64,000 nucleotides of DNA, from positions 186,001 through 250,000 of the forward strand of contig NZ_CP133771.1 in the NCBI RefSeq assembly GCF_031348265.1, in the 5' to 3' direction. The DNA comes from Streptomyces collinus. Lineage in GTDB: Bacteria; Actinomycetota; Actinomycetes; Streptomycetales; Streptomycetaceae. Positions within the stretch are counted from its first letter, which is position 1; the number at the start of each line of letters is the position of its first letter. Made by a program: the position numbers and the translations under genes. A model generated the notes under the pieces. That model worked only from the letters and a program-made list of their open reading frames with translations. It was not told the origin of the DNA and made no database searches. This document shows positions 19,073-26,902 of the stretch, piece after piece.

Positions 19073-19418
19073 GGATCCTCCTCGTGAAGAGAGTGCTCGT
19101 GTCAGGCATGCGGACCCGGCCGGGGCACCCTCGTCACGGTAGACGCGCGGCCGCCCAACTGGAGCCTCGGTCAGGGGCTTTTCCGGGTCGGGTCGGGGAC
19201 CGCTCAGGGGTGATCGGTGCGCGAAGTGATGAGCAGGAGCTGAGCCGGCGCAAGCGTGCCTGTCGGTGACGACCCGTAAGGTGCGCGCAACGTCTCGATG
19301 GGGAGGTTCGGTGGGATTCCGTCGGGCGGGGAGCGGGCGGTAAGCGGTGCCGTCCGGGCTGTCGCCGTCGAGAGCAGGTCCCGGCCGTTCCCGGCGGTTC
19401 ATCGGTGGTACCGGTCGT
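19073..19418. other. 346-bp intergenic region
   Basis: Upstream of the secreted hydrolase. It contains GATGGGGAGGTTCG followed by GTGGGATTCCG (about 19298-19320), which looks like a ribosome binding site and GTG start, but the frame closes after ten codons. This may be the beginning of a deleted gene. No hairpin or repeat of note. Confidence 0.4.
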
Positions 19419-19850
19419 TCAGCGGGTTCGGCGGGTGCGGGAGCGGGCCTGCCATCCGAGGGTGACCGAGATGAGGCCCAACAGCATGGCGACATATGCG
19501 CCGCCGAGCCCGTTGCCGGTACCGAGACCGCCGTCGGCGGTGGCCGCGATCGTCCCGCCGACGGTCAGTGCGACCGGACCGGCCACAAGAGCCGTTGCGG
19601 CTCCGTTCCGACGGGCCCAGGTGCGGATGTGCCCCTGTCTGGTGGGGCGGGCCAGGGCCAGGCCGCCGCCCACCGCGCCGAGGAGGCCGGCCAGTGCCGA
19701 CAGGAAGGCCCCGGCCCGGCCGACGCTCACGGTGAAGACGCTCGCGGCGACCGGCTGGGCCGAGGGGTCCGCGGCGGCCGGTTCGGCGAACGCGAGACCG
19801 CCGATCAGGACGGCGGTGGCGGCCACTGCGAGCACGGATCGAACGGACAT
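19419..19850 (-). CDS. Small membrane protein, DUF6223-like
   Basis: A 143-residue protein with a signal-like first segment (MSVRSVLAVAATAVLIGGLA then FAEPAAADP) and three further hydrophobic segments: FLSALAGLLGAVGGGLALA, ALVAGPVALTVGGTIAATA and YVAMLLGLISVTLGW. A basic tail ends the protein. The GlyAla-rich three-segment pattern after a leader matches the DUF6223 family of actinomycetes, of unknown function. It is followed upstream by another small membrane protein and then the ECF41 sigma gene, all on the minus strand, so the three may be coregulated. Confidence 0.75.
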   Translation of the reverse strand: MSVRSVLAVAATAVLIGGLAFAEPAAADPSAQPVAASVFTVSVGRAGAFLSALAGLLGAVGGGLALARPTRQGHIRTWARRNGAATALVAGPVALTVGGTIAATADGGLGTGNGLGGAYVAMLLGLISVTLGWQARSRTRRTR

Positions 19851-19936
19851 GAGTTGTCCTGCCTCTCTGGTAGGGGTCCGACCTGGTCATGCGCGGCTCC
19901 GGCGCTGGTTGCCGACCCGCCGCGCTGACGAGGCGG

Positions 19937-20341
19937 CTACGGCCTGACAGCGGGACGCGGCAGCGAGCGCGGGTCCAGTGCCCGAGCAAGGGCCAGGGTG
20001 CTGAGGGCGAACATCACCACGCCCAGGGGGACGTGGAGCGCAGGCACGTGGGCTACTCCCAGCGCGACCTGTGCCGAGGCGAGAAGGAGGAAGCCGGTGG
20101 CGTACAGGACGGGGCGGGGTGATCCGCCGCCCGGGCGCCAGGACAGGAACGTGGCGAGCACGTACAGCATGGCGGCCGCGTACATCACCTTCGACCCGAT
20201 GTCGTGCATCAGGTAGCCGTGGGACGAAGTCAGCAGCATGCCGGCGGTGACCGACTGGAAGAAGAGGGTCAGGGTCTGCAGTGCTGTCGCGGCCTTGAGG
20301 AAGGTGCCGCCGCCCTGTGCTGCGGCCGTTGGTCTGGTCAC
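19937..20341 (-). CDS. Four-helix integral membrane protein (DUF6220-like)
   Basis: A 134-residue protein with four hydrophobic segments: ALQTLTLFFQSVTAGMLL, VMYAAAMLYVLATFL, VLYATGFLLLASAQVAL and VPLGVVMFALSTLALA. A histidine lies in the first loop (SSHGYLMHD). Start is a GTG at 20341 preceded by a run of G. The size and GYLMHDIG motif recall the DUF6220 membrane family; function unknown. It sits 59 bp downstream of the ECF41 sigma gene and could be one of its targets or operon partners. Confidence 0.7.
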   Translation of the reverse strand: MTRPTAAAQGGGTFLKAATALQTLTLFFQSVTAGMLLTSSHGYLMHDIGSKVMYAAAMLYVLATFLSWRPGGGSPRPVLYATGFLLLASAQVALGVAHVPALHVPLGVVMFALSTLALARALDPRSLPRPAVRP

Positions 20342-20400
20342 GGTGTGGTCCCCCCCATGTGGTGTGCGGCAGTGGACAGGTGCTGTCCGAGCCCTCGGCG

Positions 20401-21297
20401 TCAGCGCAGGGTGAGCGGGGTCTCGGAGGTGACGCGGGTCAGCTTCTCGGGGTTGCGGACGACGTAGAGGCCGGTGATGCGGTCGCCCTCGACACGGGCG
20501 GCCATGACGCCGTCGAGCTCGCCGTCACGGCGTACGGCGAGGGCGGGGCTGGCGTTGACCACGGTTGGCTCGCACGTGATCGTGGCCGCGGCTTTGGCGG
20601 AGGTGCCGAGGTAGAAGCGGACGACCTTCTCGGCGCCGATGACGGGCATGAGAGCGGCGCGTTTGACGCCGCCGCCGTCGCTGAGCAGAACGACGTCCGG
20701 GGCGAGTACGTCGAGGAACTCCTGCGGGTTCCCGGTCTCGAGGGCGCGCTGGAAAGACTCCAGGGCGGCCCTGGTCTGGCGCGGGGAGGCCGTGGTGCGA
20801 GGGCGGCGGGCATCGACGTGCCGACGGGCGCGGTGCGCGATCTGGCGGACGGCGTCGGGGCTCTTGCCCACGGCCTCGGCGATCTCGTCGTAGTCGACCA
20901 CGAAGACCTCGCGCAGCACGAACACCGCCCGCTCGGTCGGCGAAAGGCTTTCGAGGACGAGCATCATCGCCATCGACATGCTCTCGGCGAGTTCGGCGTC
21001 CTCGGCTACGTCCGGCGTGGTGAGCAGCGGCTCGGGCAGCCACGGGCCGACGTAGGCCTCCCTGCGGCGCTTCACGGTGCGCAGCCGGTTGAGCGCCTGC
21101 CGGGTCGTGATCCGCACCAGGTACGCCCGCTGGTCGCTCACCTGTGACTGGTCGACCCTGACCCATCGCAGCCAGGTCTCCTGGAGGACGTCTTCGGCGT
21201 CGGCCGCCGATCCGAGCATCTCGTAGGCGACGGTGAACAGGAGGTTCCGGTGGGCGACAAACGCTTCGGTCGCCAGGTCGGTGGTCCGGTCGGTCAT
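20401..21297 (-). CDS. sigJ: ECF41-type RNA polymerase sigma factor with SnoaL-like C-terminus
   Basis: A 298-residue sigma factor. Region 2 is FVAHRNLLFTVAYEMLGSAADAEDVLQETWLRW, the linker carries the ECF41 hallmark GPWLPEPL, and region 4 is LSPTERAVFVLREVFVVDYDEIAEAVGKS. Residues about 175-298 form a SnoaL/NTF2-like domain ending in the conserved VVRNPEKL. In ECF41 factors this domain acts as a built-in regulator instead of an anti-sigma protein. ECF41 genes are usually next to a COE gene (carboxymuconolactone decarboxylase, oxidoreductase or epimerase). Here only a possible oxidoreductase stub lies upstream. Confidence 0.93.
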   Translation of the reverse strand: MTDRTTDLATEAFVAHRNLLFTVAYEMLGSAADAEDVLQETWLRWVRVDQSQVSDQRAYLVRITTRQALNRLRTVKRRREAYVGPWLPEPLLTTPDVAEDAELAESMSMAMMLVLESLSPTERAVFVLREVFVVDYDEIAEAVGKSPDAVRQIAHRARRHVDARRPRTTASPRQTRAALESFQRALETGNPQEFLDVLAPDVVLLSDGGGVKRAALMPVIGAEKVVRFYLGTSAKAAATITCEPTVVNASPALAVRRDGELDGVMAARVEGDRITGLYVVRNPEKLTRVTSETPLTLR

Positions 21298-21373
21298 GTG
21301 CCGGTCTCTCTTTCTCGAATGACTGGTCGGGCTGCCCGATCCGCGACGGCCCGCGCCCCGCCGTGCTCGGCCT

Positions 21374-21490
21374 TCAGCCGCAGCGCAGGGCATCGGCAGG
21401 GGCGGTCCGTTGAGAGCACCTTGATCGCCGGCGCGAACTGACACCCGCGTGTTCGCCGCCGATCAGGACCGCCTCGTGCTTCTCCGTCAT
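21374..21490 (-). pseudogene. Stub of a possible FAD-dependent oxidoreductase next to the sigma gene
   Basis: ATG at 21490, with GAAGGAAG upstream, opens MTEKHEAVLIGGEHAGVS. This looks like the start of a flavoprotein dinucleotide-binding motif (usually xDAVVIGGGPAGLS), but the sequence then turns into SSRRRSRCSQRT and stops after 38 residues. The third Gly of GxGxxG is Glu here. The position, just upstream of an ECF41 sigma gene, is where a COE-type oxidoreductase would be expected. Tentative. Confidence 0.35.
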
Positions 21491-21723
21491 ACCGCTTCCT
21501 TCGTCAAGAGGGTTCGGCCTCAAGACACCGCGTGATGGATCTCCGTGACAACCTGTGAGACAGATCACTCACAGGCGTGGGCTCGGCATCAGGCGCCGCC
21601 ACCCAACGGCTGTGCGCGGACCGCGAGTTCACCTCGGTCGTCTTCGGGCCGGAGGATCGGTCGGCAAGTCAAGTGACCTGAGGGGCTGCTCGGATACCGT
21701 CGCTGCGGAGGAGGTGGTGGCTC

Positions 21724-21858
21724 GTGTCATGGCCGTCCGTCATCCTGCTCGCCCCTGTGGGGGCACGCCCGTGGCTTGAAGGGCGAGAGTTCCTCGCGCT
21801 GCTCGGCCATCACCCGGAATGGGACTGGCGGCGCCGGCCGAGCACGGACCTGCGGTAG
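21724..21858 (+). CDS. Hypothetical 44-residue protein
   Basis: GTG at 21724 follows a strong GGAGGAGG about nine bases upstream and encodes a protein opening with SWPSVILLAPVGARPWL and ending WDWRRRPSTDLR, rich in Trp. The amino-acid mix is more protein-like than neighbouring frames, but I recognise no family. It could be a real small protein or the tail of a decayed gene. It ends 108 bp before the lactonase-like gene on the same strand. Confidence 0.3.
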   Translation: MSWPSVILLAPVGARPWLEGREFLALLGHHPEWDWRRRPSTDLR

Positions 21859-21966
21859 GACTCCAGCCGGTTTGCACAGGGGTTGGGAAGCCGCCGGACG
21901 CCCGTGGTCGTTCTGCTGTCGGCAGACCGGCCGGACGGCACACCGGAATCCCGTCAGGATGGCCGG

Positions 21967-22698
21967 ATGCTGAAGAACATGGCGGTGCGGCGGCTGGATC
22001 TGGGGTATCTCATCCGGCCCGCGTCGGAGACCGGCGGCCCGCAGCCGCGAGTCGAACCCGTGCTTGCGTATCTGGTGCTACACGAGCAGGGGCTGATCCT
22101 CTTCGACACCGGCATCGGAAGCGCGGATCCCGGAACGGAAGCCCATTACCGGCCTCGACGCCGAGACCTGCGGGATGCCCTGAAGGCGGCCGGAGTCGCG
22201 CTCGACGACATCTCACTCGTCGCGAACTGCCACCTCCACTTCGACCACTGCGGTGGGAACCCTCTCCTGGGTGGCAGGCCCGTCCTGGTCCAGGACATCG
22301 AGCTGACCACGGCCCGCAACGGCGGCTACACCGTCGACGAACTGATCGATTTCCCCGCCGCGGCCTATGAGGAGCTGACCGGTGAAACCGAGGTGTGGCC
22401 GGGAGTCTGGATCATCCCGACGCCAGGGCACACCCCAGGGCATCAATCGCTGGTCCTCCGGCAGACCGACGGCAGCGTGGTCCTCGCCGGCCAGGCGCAC
22501 GACTTCGCCTCGCACTTCGCCTCCGACCAGATGGCCCGCCAAGCGGCGCTTCACGGTGTAGAACAACCCCTTCCCCCATACCAGCCCTGGCTGGAGCGAC
22601 TCGCCGACTTCGACCCACGACGCGTCTTCTTCGCCCACGACTGCTCGGTCTGGGAACCGTCGCCGCGCACCACGATCCAAGGCGTTTCCGGTGGCTGA
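21967..22698 (+). CDS. N-acyl homoserine lactonase-like MBL-fold hydrolase
   Basis: A 243-residue metallo-beta-lactamase fold enzyme of the AttM/AiiA-like group. Zinc motif NCHLHFDHCGGN (HxHxDH), the strand LILFDTGIGSADP, then PTPGHTPGHQSLVL (second metal His) and VFFAHDCSVWEP near the C-terminus are all present. Length fits small lactonases. The ATG at 21967 has AGGATGG upstream. Enzymes of this group open lactones or similar cyclic esters; the true substrate is unknown. A HAD-like gene follows in the same direction. Confidence 0.88.
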   Translation: MLKNMAVRRLDLGYLIRPASETGGPQPRVEPVLAYLVLHEQGLILFDTGIGSADPGTEAHYRPRRRDLRDALKAAGVALDDISLVANCHLHFDHCGGNPLLGGRPVLVQDIELTTARNGGYTVDELIDFPAAAYEELTGETEVWPGVWIIPTPGHTPGHQSLVLRQTDGSVVLAGQAHDFASHFASDQMARQAALHGVEQPLPPYQPWLERLADFDPRRVFFAHDCSVWEPSPRTTIQGVSGG

Positions 22699-22796
22699 TC
22701 TTCGGGTCGAAAAGCCCGGTGTGGTTCGACGGCACGCCTGAGGAGAGCATCTGGAGTTGTGTACCGTAGCCGTCGCTCCGAAGGGGGAGGGAGAGC

Positions 22797-23360
22797 GTGA
22801 GCCGACCCATACTGTTCCTCGATGTGGACGGGCCTCTCAACCCTTACGCGGCCAAGCCGGAAAGGCGCCCCGACGGCTACACCACCCTCAGAGTGCCGCT
22901 GGAAGGCAGCGCCTCGGAGGAACACCGATCCCTTTCGTTCCGGAGGCGGACTCTGCGGGTCTGGCTGAACCCGGAACATGGACGGGACCTGCTCCGGCTG
23001 GACTACGAGCTGTGCTGGGCCACCACATGGATGGCGGAGGCCAATCGGTGGATTGCCCCGGTGCTCGGCCTTCCCGAACTCCCCTTCGTCGACTTCGGTG
23101 ACGTGCTGTTACAAGACCGCCCCGACGGAGTCCACTGGAAGACTGCTCCCCTCGTGGAATACGCCGACGGCCGGCACTTCGCGTGGGTGGACGACGAACA
23201 GAGCGACCTCGACCAGGCGTACGTGAACACCCACCACCGCACGCATGGCCTTCTGCACCACGTCAACCCCCGGATCGGCCTGCGGGACGACGACTTCCGC
23301 ACTCTTGCCGACTTCGCACATTCCCTGGGCAACGAGAGCCGACAGGCTTCTGAACAGTGA
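22797..23360 (+). CDS. HAD-like domain protein with a TTA codon
   Basis: A 187-residue protein opening with PILFLDVDGPLNPYA, the DxDG motif I of haloacid-dehalogenase-like phosphatases. The middle segment LCWATTWMAEANRWIAPVLGLP is typical of actinomycete 'HAD domain-containing' proteins, and HFAWVDDE resembles the acidic motif IV. GTG start at 22797 with GGGGGAGGGAGAG upstream. Leu105 is encoded by TTA (23109-23111), one of only two TTA codons I found in likely genes here, so translation may depend on the bldA tRNA. Confidence 0.8.
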   Translation: MSRPILFLDVDGPLNPYAAKPERRPDGYTTLRVPLEGSASEEHRSLSFRRRTLRVWLNPEHGRDLLRLDYELCWATTWMAEANRWIAPVLGLPELPFVDFGDVLLQDRPDGVHWKTAPLVEYADGRHFAWVDDEQSDLDQAYVNTHHRTHGLLHHVNPRIGLRDDDFRTLADFAHSLGNESRQASEQ

Positions 23361-23417
23361 CCGCGGGGCTTGCTGCCATGGGCCCGATGCCGCAGGTCCT
23401 CTCACTAAGATCGTGGG

Positions 23418-23813
23418 ATGTATGAGTACCACGGCTGGATCACGGTCAGGGAGACCGCAGTTGATGACGATGATGCGGACCGGCTGCGGCAGATCGTCGA
23501 TGAGCTTCGGCTTCGCATCACTCAGATGGCCAGCCCTTACCTGCTGGACCTCAGGTGGATGAACGGTGAGCCGTTCATCCACCTCGGTGGCTTCTCCAAT
23601 CACAGCTTGTCGCCCGACGTCGTCGGGCTCTTCGAGTATGTGGCGGGGATCGCCCCCGGTTCCTACGGGCTCCTCCACGTCCGCGACGACGAAGACCCAG
23701 GCCATGAGAACGAGGTCCGCGTGCTCAGGCTTGTCCGGGGCGGGCTCACGCAGCACACGGAGGCGCTGCTGTCCCCGTGTATTCCCACGCTGGAAGACCC
23801 CTTCACCGACTGA
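23418..23813 (+). CDS. Imm7-like immunity protein (orphan)
   Basis: A 131-residue acidic protein: YEYHGWITVRE at the N-terminus, LLDLRWMNGEPFIHLGG in the middle, and SYGLLHVRDDEDPGHENEVRVLRLVRG near the end. This combination (HGW at the start, GLLH.RDDED, and a C-terminal LSPCIPTLEDP) matches immunity protein family 7, which neutralises nuclease or other toxins of polymorphic toxin systems. No toxin gene is adjacent; neighbours are a HAD protein and the trefoil/propeller gene. It may be an orphan defence against kin toxins. Confidence 0.75.
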   Translation: MYEYHGWITVRETAVDDDDADRLRQIVDELRLRITQMASPYLLDLRWMNGEPFIHLGGFSNHSLSPDVVGLFEYVAGIAPGSYGLLHVRDDEDPGHENEVRVLRLVRGGLTQHTEALLSPCIPTLEDPFTD

Positions 23814-23896
23814 GGTGCTGTCAGCGGGCCGCGCCTGGAGCCAGGGCCGGACAACGGCCGGCGGGAGGGTGCCGTCGAGCACGCGGATCCCAGGGG

Positions 23897-25732
23897 TTAC
23901 CGGGTCCTGAAGCGGCGATGGAGGTTGCGGGCCACGTACACGCCGGGGCCGCCGAAGCCGACGATGTCGACGCGTCCGTCACCGGTGATGTCGACGAGGA
24001 AGCGGGGGTGGCGGTCGACCCGCCAGGCCCCGGCGTCCTCGTTGTGTCCGAAACCGCGGCACACCAACTGGGCTTGCTCGAAACGGCCGTCGCCTTGGTT
24101 GTGTGACACCCACACGCCCTCGTCGCCGAAGCCGACGATGTCCGGGTTGCCGTCGCCGGTGACGTCGGTGAGGAAGCGAAGGTGCTTCTTGCCCGTCCAT
24201 CCCTGAGAGAGCCCGAAGTCGTTCAGGACGAGTTGCGGGGGTTCGAACGTGCCGTCGCCGCGCCCGCGTGCGACGACGACGCCGTGCGGGCCGAACCCGA
24301 CGATGTCCACCGCTCCCCCACCGCTGGTCGTGATCACTAGCCGGGGGTGCTCCTCGATCGATTTCCACCCCTGGTCGACTCCGAAGTCGTCCAGGACGTA
24401 CAAGGGTTCGGCGAACGTGCCGTCCTCGTCCTGGAGGGACACCCAGACGCCGTCGCCGTGGAAGCCGACGATGTCGACACGTCCGTCACCGGTGGTGTCG
24501 ACAAGGCACCGGGGGTGCTTGTCGGCGAGCCAGCTCCCCGCCTTCTCCTCGTGGCCGAACGCCTGGAGGACCGGTTCGGCGGTGAGCGGTGCGAACTTTC
24601 CCTCCTCGTCCTGGGGGGACACCCAGACGCCGTCGTCGTGGAAGCCGACGATGTCGACACGTCCGTCACCGGTGGTGTCGACGAGGCAGCGAGGGTGCTT
24701 GTCGGCCTGCCAGCCGCCGGCCTGCCGGCCGTGTCCGAACGCCTTGAGGACCGGCTGACCGCCCGGGGGCGCGAACGTCCCGTCCTCGGCTTGCTGGATG
24801 ACGCGGACGCCGTCAGCGGCGAGCACGACGACATCGGGCTTGCCGTCGCCCGTGGTGTCCGCGAGGGTCCACAGGTCAGCGGGGCTCGGGGAGGGGGCGG
24901 GCGGGTGCAGGACCCGCTCGTCGTCGTCGAACGTGCCGTCGCCCCGGCCGGCGGACGTCACAGCCCCCTTCCCAGGTTTGAGCCCCACGATGTCCACTCG
25001 TCCGGACCCTGTGGTGTCGGCGAGGAACCGTGCACCGACGGCGGCCCAGGAGGTGGGATGCCCGTGGGCAGCGCGGGTGGGCCCGTCGTCCTTCCACCCG
25101 CCGGCGTCCTGGCCGCTGCCGAATCGTTCGAGGACCAGGAGCATGTCGCTGAAGGAGGGCGTCGCGTCGGGAGCCGGCCGCAGCGCTGCCGAGCGGGCCA
25201 GCCGCCAGGACCGGCGGCCGTTCCAGTGGCTCAGTGACGCCCAGCGCAGTACGGGGTCGCTGATGCGCTCGGGCCGGTCCGGGACGAACCGCCACCGCTG
25301 GCTCTCCGAACTGTCGTCGTACTCGCGCAGGACGACCTGGACGGTGTCGTCCGGGCCGGGGTCGGCGAGGTCGAGGACGGCGCCGTCGGTCAGGCACTCG
25401 ATGAAGTAGAGGCCCGCTTCGCCGTCGGTGGGGACGACGTTCCACTGCTGGCCCTTCTTGCCTGCGGCGGCGTCCCACTGGCGGACGCCGCGGTCCGCTG
25501 TGGCGGGGTCGTCGAGCACCTTGCCGCTGACCGCGTTGCGGATCACGTAGGACTGCTGGCCTTGTGTGGGCTGCACGGGAGTCAGCATCCACTGCTCGGG
25601 GCTCGGGCCGTCGTCGGGGAAGTCGCGGACGACGAGCGTCCCGTCCGCGCCCGGCGCTGCCTTGACGCCGAGGGTCTTCCCCGTGGCGGCATTGACGATC
25701 TCCAGCTTCAGTTCTTGCGTGGGCAGGGACAT
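23897..25732 (-). CDS. Ricin-type beta-trefoil plus seven-blade FG-GAP/VCBS propeller protein
   Basis: A 611-residue protein. Residues about 5-155 form a beta-trefoil lectin-like domain with three QxW-type motifs (EQWMLTPV, QQWNVVP, QRWRFVP). From about 205 there are seven repeats centred on DTTGDGRVDIVGF, an FG-GAP/VCBS calcium-binding blade signature; the fifth copy (TTSGGGAVD) has lost the acidic loop. Seven copies suggest one closed propeller. There is no signal peptide or membrane segment, unusual for a protein with extracellular-type domains. It shares its strand with the unknown gene at 25800 (67-bp gap), so the two are probably one operon. Confidence 0.85.
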   Translation of the reverse strand: MSLPTQELKLEIVNAATGKTLGVKAAPGADGTLVVRDFPDDGPSPEQWMLTPVQPTQGQQSYVIRNAVSGKVLDDPATADRGVRQWDAAAGKKGQQWNVVPTDGEAGLYFIECLTDGAVLDLADPGPDDTVQVVLREYDDSSESQRWRFVPDRPERISDPVLRWASLSHWNGRRSWRLARSAALRPAPDATPSFSDMLLVLERFGSGQDAGGWKDDGPTRAAHGHPTSWAAVGARFLADTTGSGRVDIVGLKPGKGAVTSAGRGDGTFDDDERVLHPPAPSPSPADLWTLADTTGDGKPDVVVLAADGVRVIQQAEDGTFAPPGGQPVLKAFGHGRQAGGWQADKHPRCLVDTTGDGRVDIVGFHDDGVWVSPQDEEGKFAPLTAEPVLQAFGHEEKAGSWLADKHPRCLVDTTGDGRVDIVGFHGDGVWVSLQDEDGTFAEPLYVLDDFGVDQGWKSIEEHPRLVITTSGGGAVDIVGFGPHGVVVARGRGDGTFEPPQLVLNDFGLSQGWTGKKHLRFLTDVTGDGNPDIVGFGDEGVWVSHNQGDGRFEQAQLVCRGFGHNEDAGAWRVDRHPRFLVDITGDGRVDIVGFGGPGVYVARNLHRRFRTR

Positions 25733-25799
25733 CGGGCTGCCTCTTCCAGGCGGTTGGAGCGTCGGATCGGGACGGGGTGTGCATGGTGGTGGCCGCGGA

Positions 25800-26519
25800 T
25801 CACGTGAAGACGTGGTGGTAGGGGACGTTCCACTCGTTGGGCAGCCGCGGGTAGAACGTGTTGATGACCGTGCCGGTGAAGTCCCCGCCCCAGTTGTAGG
25901 TGAGACGCACCTCGCTGTCGGCCGTCACCGCGTGGTCCTTGAAGCCGAGGATGGCGTCGGGGTGGGTGATCGGCACGAAGGTGATCCCGCCCCACGGCGT
26001 CACCGTGACGATCCAGAGTTGTGTGTCCTCGGGCGCGCCGTTCTTCCCGCGCCACTTGTCGCCTACCTTGTCGGGCAGGCCGACCTGGACGGTGTCGGCC
26101 GTGGTCTTGGGGGCCTCCTGGTGGACGGAGATGCGCCTGCGCTGCGGCTTGGGCACGCCGTCGTCACCGCGCCCGGCGTCGGCCTGGCCCGCAGGGGCGG
26201 GCTGGGGCGTCACCTGTCCCGCGGCGCTCTCGATGAAGTACAGCGGGCGCTGCCCGAAGAAGCCGGCGGGGGTGACGTGCCAGAGATGGCCCTGCGCCTC
26301 CTTGGTGGCCGGGTCGAGCGCGGTGGCCAGCTTGACCCCCTTGTCGTGGCTGTCCGCCTTCAGCTCGGCCGGGCGCAGGTAGCCGCCGTTGAAGGCGTGG
26401 ACGAGCATGACGGGCCGGTTCTCGACCAGCGCCGCCACGATCGCGTTGTCGTAGCTGTTCACCGCCACCGGGCCGCCGACCACCAGATTCGACACCGCCG
26501 TGCGTTCTTGGGTGTACAT
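25800..26519 (-). CDS. Unknown protein upstream of the trefoil/propeller gene
   Basis: A 239-residue protein I cannot assign. The N-terminal half (residues 10-110) has a beta-rich pattern with VNSYDNAIVAALVENRPVML, HLWHVTPAGFF and PLYFIESAAG, reminiscent of ricin-like trefoil repeats (HLWHV in place of QxW). A Pro/Gln/Arg-rich linker (about 115-150) leads to a C-terminal beta domain (DTQLWIVTVTPWGGITFVPI, LTYNWGGDFTG). No signal peptide. ATG at 26519 has AAAGGCGAGG upstream. It starts a minus-strand operon divergent from the aerolysin-like gene. Confidence 0.6.
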   Translation of the reverse strand: MYTQERTAVSNLVVGGPVAVNSYDNAIVAALVENRPVMLVHAFNGGYLRPAELKADSHDKGVKLATALDPATKEAQGHLWHVTPAGFFGQRPLYFIESAAGQVTPQPAPAGQADAGRGDDGVPKPQRRRISVHQEAPKTTADTVQVGLPDKVGDKWRGKNGAPEDTQLWIVTVTPWGGITFVPITHPDAILGFKDHAVTADSEVRLTYNWGGDFTGTVINTFYPRLPNEWNVPYHHVFT

Positions 26520-26902
26520 CGCAGAAACCTCGCCTTTCTGGAATGTGCAGAGCAACGCGCCGGACGCTCAGCGCTGTGATCGACAGATCGGCAACATGGC
26601 CGATGACGCGGAATTACCGCAACCGAAGTGAATACCTTCACTTCACGGCAGTCACCGAGGTCACAGCGATTCGGGCAGGACTACCGAATACCCATCGGTG
26701 AAACGATGAGCGCTTCCTCAAGTTACCCTCGAATAGGGCGAGTTGAGTCATCGGCAAGGCATCGTCACCCGATTGAGGGTGATACGCGATGACACCTTCC
26801 CGAGAAATATGTCCCGTGCTAGCTTCGATGGTCGGAACGCGTGCAGATTCCTGTGTACATTTCACCGAGCGAAATTCGGCCATCTCCAGTCGAGGACGGG
26901 AA
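26520..26902. promoter_or_regulatory. AT-richer divergent promoter region
   Basis: This 383-bp gap separates the divergent lectin-like and aerolysin-like operons and is clearly less GC-rich than surrounding DNA (for example 26675-26720 and 26800-26880). It must hold both promoters. I see a short inverted repeat CATCG-gtgaaa-CGATG around 26694-26709 but no confident -10/-35 pair or known operator. Confidence 0.5.

Noticed and set aside
17552..19495. A start about 420 bp upstream for the TAP-family hydrolase
   Set aside because: The extension is Pro/Arg-rich and would bury the signal peptide; AGGAGGATCC marks the ATG at 19072.
26789..26902. An earlier ATG for the aerolysin-like gene
   Set aside because: The 38 extra residues have no secondary-structure pattern, and a good ribosome binding site sits directly before the ATG at 26903.
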